A DNA stretch of 39,715 nt. Source: Cysteiniphilum halobium. GTDB taxonomy: Bacteria > Pseudomonadota > Gammaproteobacteria > Francisellales > Francisellaceae. This document shows, one piece after another, positions 17,360-25,436 of the stretch. The stretch is from the NCBI RefSeq assembly GCF_003574425.1, contig NZ_QLIU01000034.1:1-39715 (forward strand), read 5' to 3'. Under the pieces are notes generated by a model. The model had not been told where the DNA came from. It saw only the letters and a list, made by a program, of their open reading frames with translations, and did not search any database. Position 1 is the first letter of the stretch; the number at the start of each line of letters is the position of its first letter. A program made the position numbers and the translations under genes.

Positions 17360-18112
17360 ATGTTAAATAAAATTCGAATCATTCTGGTTGAAACCTCCCA
17401 TCCTGGCAATATTGGTTCTAGTGCGCGGGCAATGCTCAACATGCAATTGACAGAGCTTTATCTGGTGAATCCCAAACAGCGACCAGATGAGCAAACAATC
17501 GCAACTGCGGCGCATGCGACGGATGTTGTTAACAATGCCAAGATTGTGCCAACCCTTCTTGAAGCGCTAGAAGATGTTGACTTGGTAATTGGCACTAGCG
17601 CCAGAACACGGCGCATGGATTTACCAATGCTCAGTGTTGAAGATGCTGCACAACAAGCAATATCACATGTGAGTAAAGATCTAAATGTAGCAATTGTTTT
17701 TGGGCGTGAGCGTACGGGGCTTTTTAATGATGAATTGTTGATGTGTCATTATCATGCATTTATTCCAAGCAATGAAGGTTATACGTCATTGAATCTGGCA
17801 CAAGCAGTACAAATTGTTGCCTATGAAGTCTTTAAACAGTATTTATTGCTAAGTAACGTTGAAGTGTTGCCGATACAAAACCATGTGCGTGAAAAAGCGT
17901 CCGCGAAAGAAGTACAAAACTTTTATGATGAATTGGCGCATAAAATGGAAGTGGTTGGTTTCTTAAATACAAATAAACCAGGGCATGTTGTTGATAAATT
18001 GAAACGTCTATTCCAACGTGCGCAACTTGAGTCACAAGAGATCAATATTCTACGTGGATTTTTAAGCCAAATAGGTCAAAAAAATCAAAGTAGTAATGAA
18101 GGTAAAGGATAG
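17360..18112 (+). CDS. trmJ: tRNA (cytidine/uridine-2'-O)-methyltransferase TrmJ
   Basis: TrmJ is a SPOUT-class enzyme that 2'-O-methylates position 32 in the anticodon loop of several tRNAs. The product is 250 residues from the ATG at 17360. I chose this start because the family begins M(L)xxIRIxLVETSHxGN, matching MLNKIRIILVETSHPGN; a GTG at 17339 would add seven residues. The SPOUT knot is visible as IVFGRERTGLFNDEL and PSNEGYTSLNLAQAVQIVAYE. The C-terminal about 80 residues form the helical tail typical of the bacterial protein. The stop is 4 bases before the rnhB ATG, so the two genes are coupled. Confidence 0.93.
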   Translation: MLNKIRIILVETSHPGNIGSSARAMLNMQLTELYLVNPKQRPDEQTIATAAHATDVVNNAKIVPTLLEALEDVDLVIGTSARTRRMDLPMLSVEDAAQQAISHVSKDLNVAIVFGRERTGLFNDELLMCHYHAFIPSNEGYTSLNLAQAVQIVAYEVFKQYLLLSNVEVLPIQNHVREKASAKEVQNFYDELAHKMEVVGFLNTNKPGHVVDKLKRLFQRAQLESQEINILRGFLSQIGQKNQSSNEGKG

Positions 18113-18116
18113 TTAA

Positions 18117-18695
18117 ATGATAGTCGTGGGCGTCGATGAGGCAGGACGAGGACCATTAGTTGGTTCAGTCGTTGCCGCAGCTGTTATTTTAGATCCAGAT
18201 AAACCGATTATGGGATTAATGGATTCAAAGAAGCTGACAGAAAAAAAACGTGAAGCGCTCTTTACTGAGATTACTGATAAGGCACAAGCTTATGCAATTG
18301 CCGAGTGTAGTGCTACAGAGATTGATCGATATAATATTTTACAGGCGAGTTTATTGGCGATGCATCGTGCGGTGGCTAAGCTTGATATTATTTTTGATAA
18401 AGTGCTTGTTGATGGTAATCGTTTACCACTGTGGGATTTTGAATCAGAAGCGATTATTAAAGGGGATAGTAAAGTGCAAGAAATAAGTGCCGCATCGATT
18501 CTTGCTAAAGTCTATCGAGATCGCCAGATGATTGAATTAGGTCATCAATATCCAGAATATCAATTTGCAAGACATAAAGGCTATCCAACTAAACTACATT
18601 TAGAACTGCTCCAAAAATATGGTGTGTTGGCTCAATATCGTAAAAGCTTTGCGCCGGTGGCAAGATGTATTAAAACGAAATGTTATATTGACTAG
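18117..18695 (+). CDS. rnhB: Ribonuclease HII
   Basis: RNase HII cuts the RNA part of RNA-DNA hybrids and removes single ribonucleotides from DNA. The 192-residue product has the four acidic catalytic residues of the family: Asp7 and Glu8 in [12 protein letters not shown], Asp99 in VDGN, and Asp117 in KGDSK. The conserved HKGYPTKLH and the C-terminal RKSFAPV are also present. AAAGGA at 18104-18109, inside the end of trmJ, is the ribosome site. Confidence 0.96.
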   Translation: MIVVGVDEAGRGPLVGSVVAAAVILDPDKPIMGLMDSKKLTEKKREALFTEITDKAQAYAIAECSATEIDRYNILQASLLAMHRAVAKLDIIFDKVLVDGNRLPLWDFESEAIIKGDSKVQEISAASILAKVYRDRQMIELGHQYPEYQFARHKGYPTKLHLELLQKYGVLAQYRKSFAPVARCIKTKCYID

Positions 18696-18717
18696 TACAC
18701 ATGATGCATAAGTTCAA

Positions 18718-18768
18718 TTACCCCTTACCCGTGCAGCACAAGCCGCACGACTTCTCCCCAAGGGGTGA
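18718..18768. repeat. Nested inverted repeat after rnhB
   Basis: An outer pair, TTACCCCTT at 18718-18726 and AAGGGGTGA at 18760-18768, pairs with one G-T. An inner pair, CGTGC at 18730-18734 and GCACG at 18745-18749, is perfect. No T-run follows, so it is not a classic intrinsic terminator. It may be a dispersed palindromic element placed 22 bases after the rnhB stop. Confidence 0.5.
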
Positions 18769-18804
18769 GGTGAGAAATACATAACTTATTTGTTCATAAT
18801 AACT

Positions 18805-18918
18805 TTAGTAATGATCACGTACACGCGCTTGTAAATCACAAAATGAGATATACGCTGTTAATGTTCTTTTCCAAGCAGGTATTTTTTGTTTTTTAGTGTT
18901 GTTGTCTATATTTTGCAT
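18805..18918 (-). CDS. Possible 37-residue basic protein
   Basis: An ATG at 18918 on the reverse strand follows AAGGAAAGAACA, a good ribosome site with normal spacing. The frame encodes a short basic, soluble peptide that includes IPAWKRTLTAYI and ends LQARVRDHY. The tryptophan-arginine centre and Arg-rich end are faintly like the small DUF1127 proteins, but the match is too weak to name. It stands alone between the palindrome and the ppa leader. It could be chance. Confidence 0.4.
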   Translation of the reverse strand: MQNIDNNTKKQKIPAWKRTLTAYISFCDLQARVRDHY

Positions 18919-19164
18919 TGTTCTTTCCTTGTTGAGATATTGTTGTGGGGACAAGTGCAGTATAAGCAAAGATCTATAAATATACAGTTTCAGCTTAGTA
19001 ACTCTGTGTAACAAATTTGATACATGATACTTGTTATATAAATCAATTCAGTTTACAGCTGTTTGATTTTTATCACCCTAAACAAGCACATAAAATATAT
19101 ACAATGCAAATGGCATAGAGACTTACTATGCAGTACAAAGGAAAATATAATTAAGGAGAATGAA

Positions 19165-19227
19165 ATGAAGTCTAAAAGACCTGTGAGAATTCAGTTAAAC
19201 AGCCTAAAAATATCAATAATAAAATGA
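19165..19227 (+). CDS. Possible 20-residue peptide upstream of ppa
   Basis: A strong ribosome site TAAGGAG at 19152-19158 stands 6 bases before the ATG. The frame encodes a very basic 20-residue peptide starting MKSKRPVRIQ. Its stop codon begins the palindrome TGAGATATCTCA. It may be a small protein or the remnant of one. Nothing else supports it. Confidence 0.3.
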   Translation: MKSKRPVRIQLNSLKISIIK

Positions 19228-19343
19228 GATATCTCATAGTGTATTTGCTTTGATTTATCGGTTAAATGGGTTGAATAATTATAAGAAATAAAAGAGAATA
19301 ACCCAGTTCATTTAACTAGAAAAACAAACGATTAAGGGTAAAT

Positions 19344-19868
19344 ATGCTTTCTAATATTAAAGTCGGCAAAGATGCGCCAAATGATGTCAATGTTGTTATT
19401 GAGATTCCAGCGCACAATGAACCTGTGAAATATGAGTTCGACAAAGATGCGAATATGTTGATCGTTGACAGATTTATGTCAACAACCATGCAGTATCCAT
19501 GTAACTATGGCTTTGTACCAAATACGTTATCAGAAGATGGTGACCCGGTAGATGTGTTAGTTGTGGCTCCTGTGGCATTACGCCCTGGGGTTATTATCAA
19601 TTGCCGCCCAGTTGGTGTGCTTAAGATGACAGATGAATCAGGCGTTGATGCTAAGATTATTGCAGTTCCTACGAGCAAATTAACCAAGATCTATGATCAT
19701 ATCAAAGAAATTGATGATTTACCCAAGCTGTTATTAGATCAAATCAAGCACTTCTTTGAGCACTATAAAGATTTAGAGCCAAACAAATGGGTTAAAGTTG
19801 ACGGTTTTGCAGGTGCTGAAGCGGCTAAAGCAGATATTCAAGCAAGTATTGAACGCTATAAAGCGTAA
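19344..19868 (+). CDS. ppa: Inorganic pyrophosphatase (family I)
   Basis: This soluble Mg2+-dependent enzyme hydrolyses pyrophosphate to phosphate and pulls biosynthetic reactions forward. The 174-residue length is standard. The metal-binding signature [10 protein letters not shown] places aspartates at 65, 67 and 70, the same numbers as in the E. coli enzyme. The active-site tract KYEFDKD and the tail motif KWVKVDGF are also present. AAGGG lies 7 bases upstream of the ATG. It is a single-gene unit after a 650-base gap, with a convergent gene downstream. Confidence 0.96.
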   Translation: MLSNIKVGKDAPNDVNVVIEIPAHNEPVKYEFDKDANMLIVDRFMSTTMQYPCNYGFVPNTLSEDGDPVDVLVVAPVALRPGVIINCRPVGVLKMTDESGVDAKIIAVPTSKLTKIYDHIKEIDDLPKLLLDQIKHFFEHYKDLEPNKWVKVDGFAGAEAAKADIQASIERYKA

Positions 19869-19875
19869 TGTTCTT

Positions 19876-20112
19876 TTATTTTCTAAGCGACTTAAACCAT
19901 TTATAACGAAATGTATTTAAACTTGCATCAATCAAAAAGAAAATAACCGCAAGCCCAGGGGATAACACATCACCGGTGATTGCATATAGAAATAGCGCAA
20001 AAATAAAAATAAAAATCACGGAACGCACAGCCGACTTGGCACCGTTTAATTTAAATAATTCTTTATGTGTCATATTGCTTTGACGTTCAATTTCTTTTTC
20101 TTTATCCGTCAT
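19876..20112 (-). CDS. Small membrane protein of unknown function
   Basis: This 78-residue product has a charged N-terminus (MTDKEKEIERQSNMTHKELF), then two membrane spans at about 29-46 and 50-66, and a basic tail (YKWFKSLRK). Both ends should be cytoplasmic. I do not recognise the family. It is convergent with ppa, 7 bases away. A second in-frame ATG lies at residue 14. Confidence 0.65.
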   Translation of the reverse strand: MTDKEKEIERQSNMTHKELFKLNGAKSAVRSVIFIFIFALFLYAITGDVLSPGLAVIFFLIDASLNTFRYKWFKSLRK

Positions 20113-20207
20113 TTTTTGGTCAGAAGTTCTCTTAAAAAGTTATGTTTATCTTAGCATAAGCCATTGAGATTTGTCGATTATGCCATGGGGCTTTAACATG
20201 CTTATTA

Positions 20208-20513
20208 TCAGTTATCATTTTTATCTTGTACCAAAATCCAAGGTTTGACGACTGAAGCCCATAGCGTTGTATTGTGTTCAAACCAATATTTAGCATCGCC
20301 ATCATTGACATATTCGATATGTTTTTTTGTCATATAATTGGTGATTTGTGCTTGATCGTTTCGTGCTAATGCATATGCAACATCAATTAAATCTAGAGCG
20401 TTACTAACTTTGATTACTTTGCCTTGTGCGAAAAATCGCTGGAGCTCCATCCAAGAAATACGTGCTGTTTCGCTTAGAATTTTAGCTTTTAGTAGTTCAT
20501 TAGGATTGCTCAT
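20208..20513 (-). CDS. DUF2288 family protein
   Basis: This small soluble protein of unknown function belongs to DUF2288, a family found in proteobacteria and cyanobacteria. From the ATG at 20513 it has 101 residues. Family-like stretches are AKILSETARISWMELQRFFAQGKVI, NALDLIDVAYALARND and the C-terminal LWASVVKPWILVQD. I chose 20513 because the family starts near MSxPxELLxAKIL; a longer frame runs to 20561. The start lies inside the last codons of uup, overlapping it by 14 bases, so translation is probably coupled. Confidence 0.85.
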   Translation of the reverse strand: MSNPNELLKAKILSETARISWMELQRFFAQGKVIKVSNALDLIDVAYALARNDQAQITNYMTKKHIEYVNDGDAKYWFEHNTTLWASVVKPWILVQDKNDN

Positions 20514-22410
20514 ATTGCGCTTCAATCTCGGAGAGGTTTTCCCATTGTTGATATTTGTCATTTAAAAGTATTTGTTTTTGCTCAAGGGTTTGCAATGTTT
20601 TTTGCACTGCCTCTTTATTTTGTTGATAAAATTGAGGCGTTGCAATTTCTTGCTGTAATAGCTCAATCTCAGCCTCTAAATGCTCAATCTCATCAGGCAA
20701 GGCAGCAAGCTGTTTTTTTTGTGCAAAGCTTAATTTTTGTTTTTTTGTGGCATTCGTATTTGTTTTGACAGATGATGATTTTGTCAGTGGTTTAGTTGAT
20801 AGTTCTGAAGACTTGGCAGTGGAGTTTTTTTGGCGTAACCAGTCTTCATAGCCACCAACATATTCTTGTAATTGACCATTGTCTTCAAACACGATAGTAC
20901 TTGTAGCAACATTATCGATAAAGCTGCGATCATGACTAACGATTAATACCGTACCTTGATAATTTAGAATAAGATCTTCAAGCACTTCAAGCGTTTCAAC
21001 ATCAAGATCATTGGTTGGCTCATCAAGCACTAGCACATTGCTTGGTTTAGCAAAAAGCTTTGCTAATAATAAACGATTACGCTCGCCACCAGAGAGTGAA
21101 GAGGCAGGGCTTTGCATGCGTTTTGGATCAAATAGGAAATTTTGCAGATAGCCAATGACATGTACTTTTTGTCCGTTAATGTCCAAGTAATCAGAGCCTT
21201 CGGTAACGTTGTCAACTAGTGAGATCTTGGGGTCAATTTGATAACGTAACTGATCAAAGTAAGCAATCTGTAAATTCTCACCATGGGTTACTGTGCCTGA
21301 TTGTGGTGTTAATTTTTGTAGTAAGACTTGTAATAAGGTACTCTTGCCGCAGCCATTTTTGCCTAAGATCGCAATTTTGTCACCGCGCTGTATTTCACAA
21401 GAAAAATGGCTAAAGATTGGTTTATTATCATAATTAAAGCTAATATCAAAAGCTTTAATAACCATTTTGCCTGTTTTATTAGCTTGTGAGGCGCTAAGAG
21501 TAACATTACCTTGTTTATCTCGTCGTGCTTTTCGTTCTTCACGTAATGCTTTTAACGCACGCACGCGTCCCTCGTTACGGGTGCGTCGTGCTTTGATGCC
21601 TTGGCGAATCCATACTTCTTCTTGCTGCAGTTTTTTATCAAAATTGGCATTTTGTACTTCCTCGGCATGCAGATAAGCTTCCTTTTGCATGAGAAATTTT
21701 TCATAATTACCTGGAAAACTTAAGAGATTACCACGATCAAGCTCAATAATATCTGTAGCAATATTTTGTAAAAAAGCCCGATCATGTGTGATAAATAAGA
21801 TACTACCTTTAAATTGTGGCAAGAAGCGTTCTAAAAATTCAATCGATTCAATATCTAAATGGTTGGTTGGTTCATCTAAAAGTAATAGATCAGGAGAAGT
21901 GACTAAAGCTTTAGCAAGCAACACACGGCGCTTTAATCCGCCAGATAGATCATCAAATAATGCATTGCCATCAAGCGACAGGGCAGAGAGTACTTTTTCT
22001 GCTTGCATTTGCAAATCCCAAGCATGTGAATTATCAATTTCTTGTTGTAAGTCATTTAGGCGATCAAAGTTTTGTGCTTGTGTTAAATCAGCCATTAACA
22101 GTTGCTGATACTCAATAATCAGCTGACCTACTTCACCAAAACCAGATAGAACAATATTAAATACTGAGCCTTTGGTATTTTGTGGCACTTCCTGTTCAAG
22201 CCAAGCAATTTTAGCATTGTCATGTACAATACGCTCACCGTGATCTGGTAGAATTTGACCTTGGAGTATTTTGAAAAGCGAGGATTTGCCAGCGCCATTG
22301 CGACCGATTAAACAAATACGTTTATTAGCATCGATATCAACAGAGACATTATCTAGAAGTTTATGATGTCCAAAAGCAAGCTCGACATTGCGAAGAGAAA
22401 TAATTGGCAT
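20500..22410 (-). CDS. uup: ABC-F ATPase Uup
   Basis: Uup is a soluble ABC-F protein with two nucleotide-binding domains and no membrane domain. In E. coli it acts on ribosomes and influences transposon excision. The 636 residues equal the usual Uup length. Domain 1 has Walker A LIGRNGAGKSS (about 34-44), signature LSGGLKRR and Walker B LLLLDEPTNHLD. Domain 2 has LGKNGCGKST, LSGGERNR and VLVLDEPTNDLD. The linker between them is rich in Arg/Lys (WIRQGIKARRTRNEGR). A C-terminal coiled coil (about 565-630, rich in E/Q/L) is the DNA-binding part specific to Uup among ABC-F proteins. It is followed, with overlap, by the DUF2288 gene. Confidence 0.93.
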   Translation of the reverse strand: MPIISLRNVELAFGHHKLLDNVSVDIDANKRICLIGRNGAGKSSLFKILQGQILPDHGERIVHDNAKIAWLEQEVPQNTKGSVFNIVLSGFGEVGQLIIEYQQLLMADLTQAQNFDRLNDLQQEIDNSHAWDLQMQAEKVLSALSLDGNALFDDLSGGLKRRVLLAKALVTSPDLLLLDEPTNHLDIESIEFLERFLPQFKGSILFITHDRAFLQNIATDIIELDRGNLLSFPGNYEKFLMQKEAYLHAEEVQNANFDKKLQQEEVWIRQGIKARRTRNEGRVRALKALREERKARRDKQGNVTLSASQANKTGKMVIKAFDISFNYDNKPIFSHFSCEIQRGDKIAILGKNGCGKSTLLQVLLQKLTPQSGTVTHGENLQIAYFDQLRYQIDPKISLVDNVTEGSDYLDINGQKVHVIGYLQNFLFDPKRMQSPASSLSGGERNRLLLAKLFAKPSNVLVLDEPTNDLDVETLEVLEDLILNYQGTVLIVSHDRSFIDNVATSTIVFEDNGQLQEYVGGYEDWLRQKNSTAKSSELSTKPLTKSSSVKTNTNATKKQKLSFAQKKQLAALPDEIEHLEAEIELLQQEIATPQFYQQNKEAVQKTLQTLEQKQILLNDKYQQWENLSEIEAQYEQS

Positions 22411-22441
22411 AGTCTATGAATATAATCGTTGTGTTAAAGCG

Positions 22442-23032
22442 TTAAATCATTTTGTTAAGCTCGGCAAGATTGCGTGACGCAAGATCATGCCCAATTTTTG
22501 TACCAAGACGTTTTGCAATAAAACCGGCTGAAATAATTCCGCGAATAATATCTTTACCAGATTTATTTTGCTCTTGGATAATCAAATGATCAATGTGTTT
22601 ATCGTGCATAAGACGTGCAATATGTCCCACCAACATGTCTTTCAGTACAGCATAATCAAGCATTGGTAAATCACCAATTTTTACCATTAACATGCCGACA
22701 GTTACTTCTTTATGATGAATATCTTCGCTTTGCGCAACTTGCGTGCGATATATACCTTGTAATCTGCACGTATTAATTAAGCCAACAACTTCATCGTCAT
22801 TATTTATCACCAATAGTGCATGCACTTCCACTTTTTTCATCATCTGTAGGGCGTCATCTGCCAGAGCCTTCACATGAATAACATAAGGTTTAGCTGTATG
22901 AAAATCAGTAAAAACGTGTAAAGCAGGCGTTTCAAGTGAAATCACATCCACTGTTTCTGGATGATAGTAAGGGATACTAATTTGACGGTTGTGTGTTGTT
23001 GTTTCAAGCAGTTTGTATTCTTTATATGCCAT
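22442..23032 (-). CDS. CBS-domain protein
   Basis: The 196-residue product carries a pair of CBS domains, which usually bind adenosyl nucleotides and report energy state. CBS 1 spans about 50-105 (VIHVKALADDALQMMKKVEVHALLVINNDDEVVGLI). CBS 2 spans about 120-190 (GMLMVKI...HIARLMHDKHIDHLIIQEQ...IIRGIIS). No catalytic or membrane domain is attached. The ATG at 23032 is chosen because AAGGATCG precedes it by 4 bases; a longer frame to 23113 has no such site. It lies between dacA and uup in the same direction, with a 31-base gap to uup. Confidence 0.85.
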   Translation of the reverse strand: MAYKEYKLLETTTHNRQISIPYYHPETVDVISLETPALHVFTDFHTAKPYVIHVKALADDALQMMKKVEVHALLVINNDDEVVGLINTCRLQGIYRTQVAQSEDIHHKEVTVGMLMVKIGDLPMLDYAVLKDMLVGHIARLMHDKHIDHLIIQEQNKSGKDIIRGIISAGFIAKRLGTKIGHDLASRNLAELNKMI

Positions 23033-23140
23033 AAGTCGATCCTTGTGATGATTATTTTTCGTAAGTCTAATCATCATTTTGCTGCTTTGCAAACGCAATA
23101 AGCGTATGAGCAATAGAAATAAAGTAAGACAGTCTTGCGT

Positions 23141-24514
23141 TTAGGCAAACCATAGTGAAACCGTACCCTTGATGCGTTGCCATAATGATCCTGTTGCATC
23201 ATCTTTTAAAGCAACTACTGGGAAAGTTTCAATTGTTTTACCTTTATAGACCATAGTAACATTTCCAGCTTCGGTACCTGCAGTAACAGGAGCAATTAAA
23301 CCTTTAGGGTTTTTATGCAGGACAAATTGAATATCCTTAGCATCAATATAGTTTGGAAAACTGATGGCAACTGGCTTTTGGACACCAATATCAACTGTAT
23401 CACTTTCACCTTTGTAAATGCGAATACTCCCTAGAGCATAATTTGCTGGATAAAACGTTTTAGTTTGAAAGTTAGAAAAGCCATATTCTAGTAATGTCTG
23501 ACTATCACGTGCGCTTTGTAAAAGACTCGTTGAGCCGATAACAACAGAGATTAGCCGATCGTGATCTGGTTTAACAGCTGAGGAAACGAGTGAGTAACCG
23601 GCTGAGTCAGTTGAGCCTGTTTTAATTCCATCAGCATAAGGATAGATATCTAAAAGCTTGTTGTAGTTGCGCGTGACAAAACCGTTCATACTTACACTTG
23701 CCATTTTGTAATAATGATAATATTGTGGGTAGTCATAAATTAAATGTTGTGCCAAGATCGATAAGTCACGCGCTGAAGTATATAAATTAGGTGCAGGTAA
23801 GCCCATGACATCACTAAAGTGGGTGTTATTCATGCCTAATTTCTTCGCGGTAAAGTTCATAATGTTAACAAACCCTTCCTGAGTGCCAGCAAGTGTCATG
23901 GCTAATGTTACAGCGGCATCATTACCTGACGCAACAATTGTGCCCTCTAGTAGATCTTGGATAGTTACTTCTTGCCCTGCTTTTAAATGCATACTGGAAC
24001 CTGCTGTATGCCAGGCAATAGCAGGTACTTGCACTTTTTGATCAAGTTTAATGCTGCCAGCTGCTAGTTTCTGTTCGACGATGTAAAGCAACATCATTTT
24101 GGTTAATGAGGCAGGTGCGACACGCATATTGGCGTTTTTTTCGGCTAAAATATTACCTGTTTTAGCATCGATTAATAGATAGCTTTTAACGTTAAGCATT
24201 GGTGGCGTTACAACCTGATTGTGCCAAATTTCAGTTGCCGGTGTGATGCTTGGAAGTACTAAATTGGCAGGAGCAGGGGGAACTTGCACCTCAAGTGGGA
24301 CATTTGCACTTGAAGACACTGCACCATAGGCATTAAGAGGAACACCCATATAGTTAACAGAGCTTGCGCCATAAGTATTAGGTTCATTTTGTGTGGTTGA
24401 TTGTGCTATTTGTTTTTGTACATTGTTTGTTGCATCTTGAGCAAAAGTAAGCTGGGTACCTAGCAAAACAACAGAGGTTGTTGCAATAAGAGAAATTTTT
24501 TGAATAGTGAACAT
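23141..24514 (-). CDS. dacA: D-alanyl-D-alanine carboxypeptidase (PBP5/6 type)
   Basis: This periplasmic enzyme removes the terminal D-Ala from peptidoglycan stem peptides. It has 457 residues against about 400 in E. coli DacA. A Sec signal peptide spans 1-25 (cleavage after TFA). An extra low-complexity stretch of about 80 residues (Gln/Asn/Pro/Ala-rich) separates it from the catalytic domain. The serine-peptidase motifs are SLTK (Ser136, Lys139), SGN (196-198) and KTG (298-300). A beta-rich C-terminal domain and a final stretch GSLWQRIKGTVSLWFA, which could be an amphipathic membrane anchor as in PBP5, complete it. It begins the leftward run dacA-CBS-uup-DUF2288. Confidence 0.92.
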   Translation of the reverse strand: MFTIQKISLIATTSVVLLGTQLTFAQDATNNVQKQIAQSTTQNEPNTYGASSVNYMGVPLNAYGAVSSSANVPLEVQVPPAPANLVLPSITPATEIWHNQVVTPPMLNVKSYLLIDAKTGNILAEKNANMRVAPASLTKMMLLYIVEQKLAAGSIKLDQKVQVPAIAWHTAGSSMHLKAGQEVTIQDLLEGTIVASGNDAAVTLAMTLAGTQEGFVNIMNFTAKKLGMNNTHFSDVMGLPAPNLYTSARDLSILAQHLIYDYPQYYHYYKMASVSMNGFVTRNYNKLLDIYPYADGIKTGSTDSAGYSLVSSAVKPDHDRLISVVIGSTSLLQSARDSQTLLEYGFSNFQTKTFYPANYALGSIRIYKGESDTVDIGVQKPVAISFPNYIDAKDIQFVLHKNPKGLIAPVTAGTEAGNVTMVYKGKTIETFPVVALKDDATGSLWQRIKGTVSLWFA

Positions 24515-24571
24515 GTTATTACCTAATTATGTTGAAGTTTAAAAGTAATTGTCAAAGTGCCAATGTACAGC

Positions 24572-24600
24572 ATTATATACTGCTCATAAAGCATTTTACA
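24572..24600 (-). promoter_or_regulatory. Candidate promoter for dacA
   Basis: On the reverse strand a perfect -10 TATAAT (24572-24577) is preceded at 17 bases by TGTAAA (24595-24600), a weak -35. Transcription would start near 24565, about 50 bases before the dacA ATG. Confidence 0.45.
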
Positions 24601-24800
24601 GTATTTCTGCTATTGAATTTCCCGCGTTTTGGTCCATTGGATTTTGGCAATAGCGAATACGAGAAAGCGATAAAAGGTTTTTGATTAAGATAAGCAAAGT
24701 GCAAATGCAGATTGTTAATTTTTTTTGGAAATTTTTAGTTTTTGAACTATTTGGGTGAGGGAGTGAAAATTTTTAGAATTATGATGCAAGGTTGGAGATA

Positions 24801-24828
24801 TTGTAAAATGGTCTGTGGTGGGTATAAT
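24801..24828 (+). promoter_or_regulatory. greA promoter with overlapping inverted repeat
   Basis: TTGTAA (24801-24806) and TATAAT (24823-24828) are spaced by 16 bases. The predicted start is near 24835. A perfect 10-base inverted repeat with a TCT loop (ATACTCTTTA / TAAAGAGTAT, 24827-24849) overlaps the end of the -10 and spans the predicted start, so it could be a regulator's operator. Confidence 0.6.
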
Positions 24829-24834
24829 ACTCTT

Positions 24835-24888
24835 TATCTTAAAGAGTATGAGTAATGCCTAACATGTTCCATGTTGGGCGTTTTTTAT
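24835..24888 (+). ncRNA. Short terminated greA leader RNA (GraL-like)
   Basis: From the predicted start near 24835, transcription would meet an intrinsic terminator at 24857-24886 and give an RNA of about 50 nucleotides. In E. coli the greA leader yields short terminated RNAs of this size, called GraL. Here the position, size and promoter match that arrangement. The sequence itself is not compared. The RNA is inferred. Confidence 0.45.
24857..24886 (+). terminator. Intrinsic terminator in the greA leader
   Basis: The stem GCCTAACATG / CATGTTGGGC has ten pairs including one G-T and a three-base TTC loop. It is followed by GTTTTTT. It lies between the greA promoter and the greA ATG, so it works as an attenuator rather than ending an upstream gene: the gene to its left points away. 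Confidence 0.85.
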
Positions 24889-24939
24889 TGTTCTAAAAAT
24901 TAGACAATTGTGTAAAGTTAACAGGTTGAGGATAAAAAA

Positions 24940-25419
24940 ATGGCGGTACGAATTCCAATGACTGTTGCCGGTGAAGCAGCGTTAAAAGCAGAACTACAAG
25001 ACTTAAAAAGTATCCAGCGTCCAAAGGTAATTTCTGCAATTTCAGAAGCGCGTGAGCATGGTGATTTAAAAGAAAATGCCGAATATCATGCCGCACGCGA
25101 GCAGCAGAGCTTTATTGAAGGACGTATTCAAGAGCTCGAGGCTAAGCTGGGCAATGCACAAGTGATTGATATTGCGAATATGGCAAATAGTGGTAAGGTA
25201 ATTTTTGGTGCGACAGTTACCTTGTTAAATGTCGATACCGATGAGGAGATGACCTATCAAATCGTGGGTGAGGATGAAGCAAATATTAAATGCAATAAAA
25301 TTTCATTAAGCTCACCACTAGCACGTGGATTAATTGGCAAAGAAGAGGGTGATGAGGCCAGTATTATCACACCATCTGGTATGGTTGATTATGAGATTAT
25401 TATGGTTGAATATCGATAA
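24940..25419 (+). CDS. greA: Transcription elongation factor GreA
   Basis: GreA enters the secondary channel of RNA polymerase and triggers cleavage of backtracked RNA. The 159-residue length is standard. The N-terminal coiled coil carries the conserved tip [20 protein letters not shown], with the acidic pair (Asp/Glu) that holds the catalytic Mg2+. The C-terminal FKBP-like domain ends with [19 protein letters not shown] lies about 9 bases upstream of the ATG. Its leader contains a promoter and an intrinsic terminator, so expression is probably attenuated or autoregulated. It is 17 bases before the next gene. Confidence 0.96.
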   Translation: MAVRIPMTVAGEAALKAELQDLKSIQRPKVISAISEAREHGDLKENAEYHAAREQQSFIEGRIQELEAKLGNAQVIDIANMANSGKVIFGATVTLLNVDTDEEMTYQIVGEDEANIKCNKISLSSPLARGLIGKEEGDEASIITPSGMVDYEIIMVEYR

Positions 25420-25436
25420 CAATGTGATCATCAACA

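Larger units (their letters stand above)
18696..19343. other. Long gap between rnhB and ppa
   Basis: These 648 bases have no large gene. From left to right they hold a nested palindrome after rnhB, a leftward 37-codon frame with a good ribosome site, an AT-rich stretch, and a rightward 20-codon frame with a strong ribosome site that ends in the 12-base palindrome TGAGATATCTCA at 19225-19236. The ppa leader follows. Confidence 0.5.
24515..24939. other. Divergent control region between dacA and greA
   Basis: These 425 bases hold a likely dacA promoter on the left and a promoter plus terminated leader for greA on the right, each listed separately. The middle (about 24610-24790) is AT-rich with no recognisable gene. 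Confidence 0.6.
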
